A stretch of 64,000 bases of DNA from Lactarius indigo (taxonomy: Eukaryota; Basidiomycota; Agaricomycetes; Russulales; Russulaceae): NCBI GenBank assembly GCA_025766275.1, contig JAFKAC010000016.1, positions 744,001 through 808,000 of the forward strand. The letters are read 5' to 3'. The number at the start of each line of letters is the position of its first letter. Within the stretch, counting starts at the first letter, position 1. This document shows, piece by piece, positions 56,563-64,000 of the stretch. The notes under the pieces are model-generated. The model did no database searches and was not told the DNA's origin. It was given only the letters and a program-made list of their open reading frames with translations. Position numbers and translations under genes: made by a program.

Positions 56563-59500
56563 TCACTGTGGTGGAGAGAGTGACTCTGGCGCGCGCAGAG
56601 AACTGTGTCGCACAACGGGAGGGGTAAAGTTGAAACGTCTTAAGAAAGGATTCGAAATGAGTACCGCGTCTTTGAGCGCAACTTCAGGGTGTTTGCTTTC
56701 GAGATGTTCTCGGAATAGGTCGAATTGTCCCACTGTACACTCGGAGTCTCTACAATACGAGCACACGCGTCGCCATGCGTGCTCGTCTATAAGGTGAGGG
56801 TCCAGTCCTCTCTGCCCTCTGAAACTGGCATGACAGATGTGGCATTGCTTAAATGGCACATTAACTTCTACGGGGTGGCCTGAGCGAGATCGTGAGGTGA
56901 TGAACGACAGTAGACCGTCCCACGACGGTCCATTCATCGCTGTAGGATTTTCTATATGAACGTGACGCAGGTTAGGGAGCACAGTGGTGTGCCCCTCCTC
57001 GACCAGGCCCAGAGCACACAAGATACCCGTTGTCAATTCGTCGGCCACTCGAAGGTCTGTTGTGCCGCCAAATGCGCGGATAAGTCCCAGCCATTGTTCA
57101 CCACCCACGTCATCCAGCTCACTTGACGATTGGGCCATATTGATGCGTGGATTGTTTACACGGAATAGGAATGGGGAAAATTGGTCACAAACTTGAGCCA
57201 TCGAGGACAACTGCCAGTCCAACTGCTTGCACGAAATTTGTAATCGAAGGGGTGTAGAAATGCCTGAGCCAGTAAACGAGATGGAAATGGCATCTCCGGA
57301 GATTTGAACCTCCGCTTGACTGAGTGACGTCTGCATTCCTGTCCGCTCGATGAATCGCCCAAGTTGCGAAGCGTCCATTGTGGGTTGGCTAAAAAGTGTG
57401 ATATCGATATCCACGAGACGAGGTGCATCGATTCTGGCTACGAGACTGTCCAAGTACTTGCTGGTTCCTCGATATTTGAGAGACTTGACAGCAGGGAGAA
57501 CAACGCGTTCCCCTGGTGGCGGAGGCAAGATGAGGTAGTTTCGGCGGGGTGGAAGGGAAAGGAAATGGAGTGAAATTGTTTCAAGTTGGGTCATCCCGGA
57601 CAGGGCATTCGCGAACGCTTCTGGGGGAAAATAGCCAGCACTAGGAATTTCGTGGAGCTGAATATTTATGAGGTCGTGGGAGGGTGAAAGTAGTTGCGGC
57701 AATGAGGGAAACCCAATCCTGGTCGAGCGTAGTATACGGACGTGAGGGCCCCACCGAAAGGTGCTGGGGAGAATCAGCTGCATGTTATCTCTGGACAGAA
57801 GAACAAGCCCTTCTAGTTCCGAAAATGGCTCAGAGATTGTGGAAAGTTTATCAAGGAGCGAGCTGGTGACGGTGAGGCTGATGGAGCTAACACGACCAGA
57901 TTGCTTCAGTACGGCAATAACATTGTCATCGTCCTCGGGAGCCGGAGGGTCGAGATTCGGAAACCCCCCGTACTTTACCACGATAGGCAGGGTCTGCCAA
58001 CAATCTAGCGCATTCAAAACGGGTGTTCCTGGCGTAAAGTAGAGTCGAAGATTTAGACCCAGAGGTGATGTGTGTACGATGTGTCGCCACCTTTGGCACA
58101 CGTACGTGAGCGTAGGCCAAGCTAGCAGAGTGGAATCCAGGTAATAACGAAATATGTTTAGAAATATGTCGTCGGAGAGCATCTCAATCGTCACCTGGTG
58201 AGAAAGAGGTCCTATTTTAAGCGAGTTAGCGAGATGGTGGTGGCACCGGGAATACGACATACCTGTTCCACGTAGTTGATCGACATGGGATAATCGTTCA
58301 TATTCCACCGCTATAGGATGACCAGAGAGCCGGCGTGAAGCCATGAATGCCGCCACGGCCTCCCTCAAAGGCGCATGACGTGGCCCAGGCTGCGCTATGT
58401 AGAGCGTGTGCAGGGAAGGTATCACAATTTCACCCCCCCTGTCTGGTAGTCGCGAAGCACGCACGATGTTTATCGGGAGATTTCCAGCGACACGAAACCG
58501 TTGTACACTTGTGATAGAGTTGAGAAGGTCCCGCCATTCACCATACCCCAGTCCTAATGGTCGCGCGATACTGATGCGTAGGTCCTCCACATTGGAAAGG
58601 GAAGCAGAAAGATGATCGCAGACTTGTGTGATGAATAATAACTGTTCGCTCGATGACTCGCAGAATAATTGCAATTTAAGGCAAGTGGGAGCTCCTGGCT
58701 GTATCAAGGAAATGGAGATGGCGCTCTCAGAAGGTAGAATGTGTGCTTGACGGGGCGACTTGTGCATTCCTATCCGATCAATGAATTCGCGAAGTTCTGG
58801 GAAATCGATGAGGTTTTTGTTTAAGAATGTGAGTTCGATGTCTCCGAGACCAGGAGTATCAATTCTGGCTACAAGTCGTTCCAAGTACTGGGAAACTCCT
58901 CGAAAATTAAGGCGGGTAAGAATAGGAAGAACAACACGTCCCCGTGGCAGTTTGGGTGGGGTACGGGGATAGGTGGTAGGGAGGAAATGGAGCGAAAGTG
59001 ATCGAAGCTGGGACATCCTGGACAATACTTTCGTGAGCTCTTCTGGTGGAAACTGACAAGAATCGAAAACTTCGTGAAGCTGAAGATCCACGAGATTCTT
59101 GGATGAGTAAAGAAGCTGAATGAGTCCGGGAATTGTGACCCTCGTCAAATGGAGACAACGAAGCCGTGGGCCGCACAAAAAACCGCCGGGAAAGGTCAGC
59201 TGCCTGTCATCTCGAGACAGAAGAACAAGGTCCTCTAGTTTCGAAAACGGCTCCTTGATCGAGGATAGCTTTTCCAGAAGTGAACTAGTGACGATGAGGC
59301 CGATAGAAATAACACGACCAGACTGTTTAAGTGCGGCCACAACGTTGTCCTCGTCCTTGGGTGATGGGGGAACGAGCCCTAGAGATCCTCCGGACTGTAC
59401 AACGATAGGCATGGTGGGCCAGCGGCGTAGAGTCTTCAATACAGGCGTCTCGTGGGTGCAAAAGATTCGAAGGTGTAGAGTCCGCTGAGATGCAAATACG

Positions 59501-59801
59501 ATACGTCGCCATCTGCGACATATGTGCACAAGCACAGGCCAATGTTGTGAAGAGACATCGAGGTAATAACGAAATACGTTGAGAAGCAGATTGTCTGACA
59601 GCTCCCCGATCGTGACTTGTTGAGAAAATGAAAAGTTAGCTAGACGCGCAGGTATTGGCAGGAGTTGTACCTATTCCAGGGGATCTGCTTGGTGATACGT
59701 CTCGGCCACGGGAATATCTATTGAGATATCTGCGACATTCAAGTTGACTGTCACGTCAAGCGGAAGTGACGATACTATATTACTTACTTTAGAAAGTGCA
59801 T
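56563..59801 (-). CDS. Double F-box / C2H2 finger protein U6
   Basis: Predicted exons are 59801-59788 (ATG CAC TTT CTA), 59729-59671, 59615-58263 and 58211-56563, giving 1024 residues. Here the A-B intron (58262-58212) is 51 nt with no in-frame stop, so halves A and B form one frame of 990 codons even unspliced. Splicing would remove 17 residues (GMSYSRCHHH...). Half A has ELSDNLLLNVFRYYL and CRRWRRIVFAS. Half B has MLSDDIFLNIFRYYL and CQRWRHIVHTS, then fingers CHICHASF...HLIDEH and CSYCRDSEC...HLESKH. Half A resembles U1/U4, while the C-terminus resembles U3, suggesting conversion between copies. Confidence 0.87.
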
Positions 59802-59939
59802 GAGGGGAGAACGAACTGGGCAGCTATTGCTGATGTGTCCTTATCGTAGAACACGAAGGAACACGAAATTATCACACGCAACAGTCGGTTCAGGCTTTGC
59901 CAGGTAGCGAGACGCCCAGTCTAGAACGCACCGTGAAAT

Positions 59940-61060
59940 CGCTACTCTCCTTCCGAGTCAGGATGAGATGGTTGCTTCCTTTCCCGACGTCGATGCGTCA
60001 ACCTCGAAGGACGTACTTGCGTCATTGGGATGTGGGGCACCGTGACAGGGCCCTCCTTGTATTCATTCTAATGGCCCCACCTGATCCTCGAATACTCTAC
60101 GAAACTGCTCTTGCGGCATTCTACCCTTGATTCTACCCAAGTTTTGATCCGCTCGCCACCTGTCTCACAACATATGGCCGAGGCGGGTCCCTTCCTGGGA
60201 ATCCTGGCTGAAATCCACATGCCAGATTCCCTTTCCTCCCTCACCTCTCTTGTAAGTTGCAACCCGAACTGCTAATGGTTTACCTTTAACTCCACCTCTT
60301 CTTGCCGATCCAGATGTCTTTAACACTGTTGACCAGCTGACCGATGCCCAACAGCGCGTCGTCGAACTTAAAGTCAACGACTCCCATCTCCCCTCCCCGC
60401 ATCTCCGTGCCCGTGCTTGGGGCTACGCAAGCTCACTTGGTTAGGTCACAGAGTACGATAATCCTCCACCAAAAATATTCGCCGAGCCCCCGCTGTCCCG
60501 CCCAGCGAGCACCGACCTTCCCAGAAGCTTGAATGCCGGTGGCGTTGTTTTTCGCTCCCACACTGGATAGCGGCTGCCACAGACGGGATCTCACTAGTCA
60601 CTGGCGACAGTTGCGCTGGCTCCGAAAGAACACGTCACTCATATATCGACGGCCTACAATCTCACCTCCGATTATCACAGACAGTCCCGAGGTTCTCCGT
60701 CGATTTTACAAAGGCTATATGCCCGATGCCAGAAGCGGTTTTACTGCTAGGACCGACGATAGCGCGTACAACTACGGTAGCGATGCAATCGAGAGCCAGG
60801 GTGCTTCCGGTGGCGGAGGTGTCCAAGCTCGCCCATAGAGAAGAGCCTGCAACAGCGACAGTGGAGTCGGTACGTATTCCGAAGTACAGCCTGAGAAATC
60901 TGTGTTCTGGATCACTCCAGGTTGTTTCAGTAGAAGTGACGACGGCTGCGACGCAATAGTTGCAGCCAATTAGCATGCCACGCTGTCGTGGTCATCGGTT
61001 CTCAGCCTCAGATAAGGGCTGGCGGGATGTTGAGCGGGCTCATTATGGCATATCGCGCTG
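59940..61060 (+). pseudogene. Old VTS1-like relic, module 6
   Basis: Close to 2800-3900 and 24590-25640, block for block (AGATGGTTGCTTCC, CCCAACAGCGCGTCGTCG, GACGGGATCTCACTAGTCACTGGCGACAG, GAGCGGGCTCATTATGG). No continuous frame. Confidence 0.55.
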
Positions 61061-61399
61061 TCAGTTCTGCTGTTAGATGGACCATTAGTAGTTATTACTG
61101 AGATAGTACAAAGGAGTTAGTTAAGACAATGAAAGCTTCGACTTGCATTTGGTGCAGAATGCGTCGGACCACTGTCGGACCTCCGTGTGGCTGTGCCAGC
61201 GCTCCGCAGTGAGACGCTCGAATATTGCTGTGGTATATGCGTTTTCTCTTGTCTGCCCTTTTCCAGTGATATTCTGACTTCGAATTCTATCCATCTTCGC
61301 TTACTCCGGCCCAGAACTGGGACTTCTTGAGGCGGAATCTGCGGTCTGGTGAGTTACATTTTTTCTTTTTTCTTTTCCCGCGCTCAAGCATAGACGAGC

Positions 61400-63960
61400 T
61401 ATACAGTAGTACCGTCACACAAGATGTCCTCGCTCGGGCTTCCCTTGGGCCCAGCTGAACGTTTCCTGTTCAAGGTCCGACAGTGAACACCGCTTGCTTG
61501 TCCAGTCCTCCGTCCGCTCTCGGTCACCGCATCACAGAACTTCAGCCACGCCCTGCCTCGCTGAGGAGGGCCTGCCAGCGGACGCCCAACAAACGAGCTC
61601 AATCGAAAAAACAAGTATGCGCTTGCCTCTTGTTTTTTTCTCTTCTTCCTTGCAACCCGAGCGTATACACGGTCTACTCTTCCAAAATAGTTCCAACAGA
61701 TGCCCACGCTCAGGCCTTCCCCCAGCCCAAGTTCCGACTCATCCCTGTGCAAGGTCAGAACGTCAAGAACCCCAGCGCATGCTCGTCCATGGGCTCCGCC
61801 GCCTGCCCCTCGACCGCTGCAGCGCAGGGCGTCAGTATCGCCTCGCCACGCCCTGGAGGCGGACCCCCCTAGCGGGCGCCCGACCAGTGAGCTCCTAGCG
61901 CCACCTTTCAAACCCCAGAAGGTGGGCGATTTCCCCCTTATCAGTTTTTTTTTCTCTTCAACTGACGCTTTTGGATGCCAGTGGTTTTAGAACTTTCATC
62001 GTTATGGAGTCACGCTGGTGAGTGACCCCTGATTTGCTTGTCATCGTGATGGCCCACGTTTTGTTCTCCTCTTTAGGAAGAGATGGCTGCTGCCTCTCTC
62101 GACGTCGATGTTAAGGAGGAACTCAGTGCCATGGAACAATGTGAGTACCTCGATACCTATTCCATTCTGATGATCTCACTTTCCCCCAGGGTTCAAGGTT
62201 CTCTCCGAAGCAGAGCGCACAATACAGTCTTTTATAACATTCTATTCCAGTTCAGATCCGCTTCTTCACCACCGTCCTGCAACAAATGGCCGGGCTGACC
62301 TCGTGATTGCTCTTCTGAGCCCGGCTGTCGAGGTTTCCAATGCAGAGCCAGATGGAAGCCAAGCTTGCAAGTATGAATCTCAATCTGCCGGACTCAAGTC
62401 CACTATGCCCGGTTCCCCCATCGCCCGCACCTTCAACACCAGCGCCACGAACCGTCGATCTCTCGCCTTCGACTCGTCATCGTCTTTCCTATCCCCAGAT
62501 ACCGCCAACACTGGCGGGAACCCGAGCGACTCCGTAGCTACGCTCGCGTAAAAGCACGCTAAACTCGAGCCGCCGGCAACGCGGCGCATCGCATTTCTGC
62601 GCCGGCGCTCGCCTCGAGCAGAGATCGTGGGACCTGGGCTGGCGTCCTTGATCAGGTCACGGAATGAGACAACTCCCCTACTCGAGAGATATCCGTCGAG
62701 CCCCGGTCGTCCCGTCCGCATAGCATAGCACCGACTTTTCTGGCCTCTCCACCGGCTCTACTTTCCACTCTCCCCACCCTGATTGCGGTGCCGCTCCCAG
62801 CGGTCTAGACGGTTTGTCCCCCGTCGTCAGCGACAGCTAGGCCAACATAGTGAACGCGTTGCTCCTGCCCATGTTCCAGAAGACTTCTTTGAACAATAGC
62901 AATACGGGTCAAACTGTCGACCCCATCGCCGTCAAGCTGAACAACCTATGGTAGCAGTAACGCCCCGCGCCTCCACGGTCCCGACGAGTTCCACAGGCCC
63001 TCCAAGGGCCACGTACACGACAGCAGCCAGCGGATCCATTCTCATCAACAACGGCGATCTTATCCAGACATGTCATGCGCCCGGTGTTGGCCGTGTTCAA
63101 AGTGGCGCGTCAAGGGGCTTGCGTAACCGTGGCGGCGGAGGCACTTGGTGCTCAAAGCCCCGCTCTCTTAAATACGTCTGGCGAAAGCGACGATAGAAGC
63201 AACGCAATGGCTGCCGCGCTGGTGGGTCTCGGGATGGGGGTCGGCTGATTCAACCTCGGACTAACCTCTCCCGGGCTGGCCGGGATGCCTAACGGACTCG
63301 ACATGGCGCAACTCACGCAGCTGAATGGGATGAACAAGATGAATCCGTTCAACATGAATACGAATATGCTGAACCTGGCCGCGATGGCGTGTCACCCGAG
63401 GCGGAGCTACTCGCACCGCAGATCGCCGCTGATGGAGGAGGATTTGGCCAACCTGGGCTCGGCGTCGGTGCGGGCCTCGGTTCATTCGGAGGGCTGCAGG
63501 GGGGCATGGGTAGTAACGGCCTGCGCGGCAGCTCCGGGCGGTCCGGAGGACGTTCCGGACTTAGGTGGTGGTAGCGGCAGTGCCAGCGGCAAAGGTGGAC
63601 CGGCAGGGAACGGCGGCGGCGGCGAAGCGAAGAAGGACGAAGAAGATTTCGAGCCGGCGGTGCTGAGCGACGTGGCTGCGTGGCTGCGCACATTCCGGTT
63701 GCACAAGTACACGCCGAATTTCGAGTGCATGACGTGGAAGGAGATGGTGATGATGGACGAGCAGGCACTCGAGGCGCAGGGCGTCGCGGCGCTCGGTGCG
63801 CGTAGGAAGATGTTCAAGACGTTCGAGGTGGTCCGTCGGAAGATGGGGATCGACGACCCGACTGCGCCCCCCGCCTCCGCCTCCACCGTCGTTGTCATCT
63901 GGCGGACCGGGCTCGACTGGCAGTGGTGGTGGACTATCCTCCGCGTAATATAAAGGAAAA
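61400..63960 (+). pseudogene. Young VTS1-like pseudogene V6 (SAM domain intact)
   Basis: N-terminal exon from about 61690 is shifted by indels. Then come the EEMAAASLDVDVKEELSAMEQ exon (62078) and a middle region with frameshifts (GGCCGGGCTGACC at 62288) and stops, for example TAG replacing the Trp codon at 62840. From 63285 a long frame reads MPNGLDMAQLTQLNGM, a Gly-rich linker, and a complete SAM domain at about 63650-63850 (DVAAWLRTFRLHKY..., GVAALGARRKM, FEVVRRKMGI). This is the best match in the window to the Vts1/Smaug RNA-binding SAM domain, including the conserved GARRK. After DPTAPP the frame slips again. Probably dead as a whole, though the SAM part is open. Confidence 0.82.
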
Positions 63961-64000
63961 ATCTGGTTTCTTTTTTTCTTTTTTGGTTGTTGCGAACTAA

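Noticed and set aside
1..64000. tRNA, rRNA, CRISPR or bacterial-type operons
   Set aside because: None seen. The introns and transposon types point to a fungal nuclear genome.

Overview
This window is fungal nuclear DNA, most probably from an Agaricomycete (mushroom-group basidiomycete). The reasons are the many 43-58 nt introns with GT...CTAAC/CTGAC...AG signals, a Vts1-type SAM-domain gene family, LRR-like F-box genes, an intron-rich hAT transposase and a chromodomain Ty3/gypsy retrotransposon. I do not name a genus. No rRNA, tRNA or CRISPR was seen.

Two layers of organisation explain almost all of it. Layer 1 is a tandem array of six modules. Each module has a minus-strand gene with TWO full F-box/LRR-like halves (A then B, joined by a short phase-1 intron) and a C-terminal pair of C2H2 fingers. 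It is followed on the plus strand by two or three decayed copies of a VTS1-like gene of different ages. F-box genes U1 (<1-2533, cut by the window edge), U2 (6319-9605), U3 (12913-16182), U4 (21092-24327) and U6 (56563-59801) have open spliced frames. U5 (27319-30655) has a nonsense codon. The VTS1 relics are old ones near 2.8-3.9, 10.1-11.3, 16.4-17.5, 24.6-25.6, 30.9-32.1 and 59.9-61.0 kb, intermediate ones near 11.5-12.1, 17.75-18.1 and 52.3-52.9 kb, and young ones near 4.2-5.6, 18.5-20.3, 26.0-27.1, 53.4-55.8 and 61.4-64.0 kb. No VTS1 copy in the window is intact. Module 1 (1-4.9 kb) and module 4 (21.8-26.7 kb) are nearly identical, so blocks were duplicated as units.

Layer 2 is a nest of transposons splitting module 5 between 32110 and 52178. 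The outermost is a Tc1/mariner (IS630-type, DD34E) element with 28-bp perfect terminal inverted repeats and a TA duplication. It carries an intact 327-aa transposase and a second, convergent four-exon gene (gene X, 701 codons before disruption). Gene X is split inside exon 3 by a hAT element (34843-50531, 22-bp TIRs, 8-bp duplication CATGCGCC). The hAT carries its own transposase with one TGA, plus a second spliced gene with a duplicated exon. Within the hAT sits a chromovirus (42491-50147, identical 448-bp LTRs, 5-bp duplication TCATG). Its pol is intact, and its gag frame has two TGA codons and a GTG where the start is expected. The insertion order is therefore VTS1 relic, then mariner, then hAT, then chromovirus.

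The host array is probably evolving by duplication and conversion, with the F-box genes (likely substrate receptors of SCF ubiquitin ligases) kept open while linked VTS1 copies decay. The parent VTS1 gene is presumably elsewhere.
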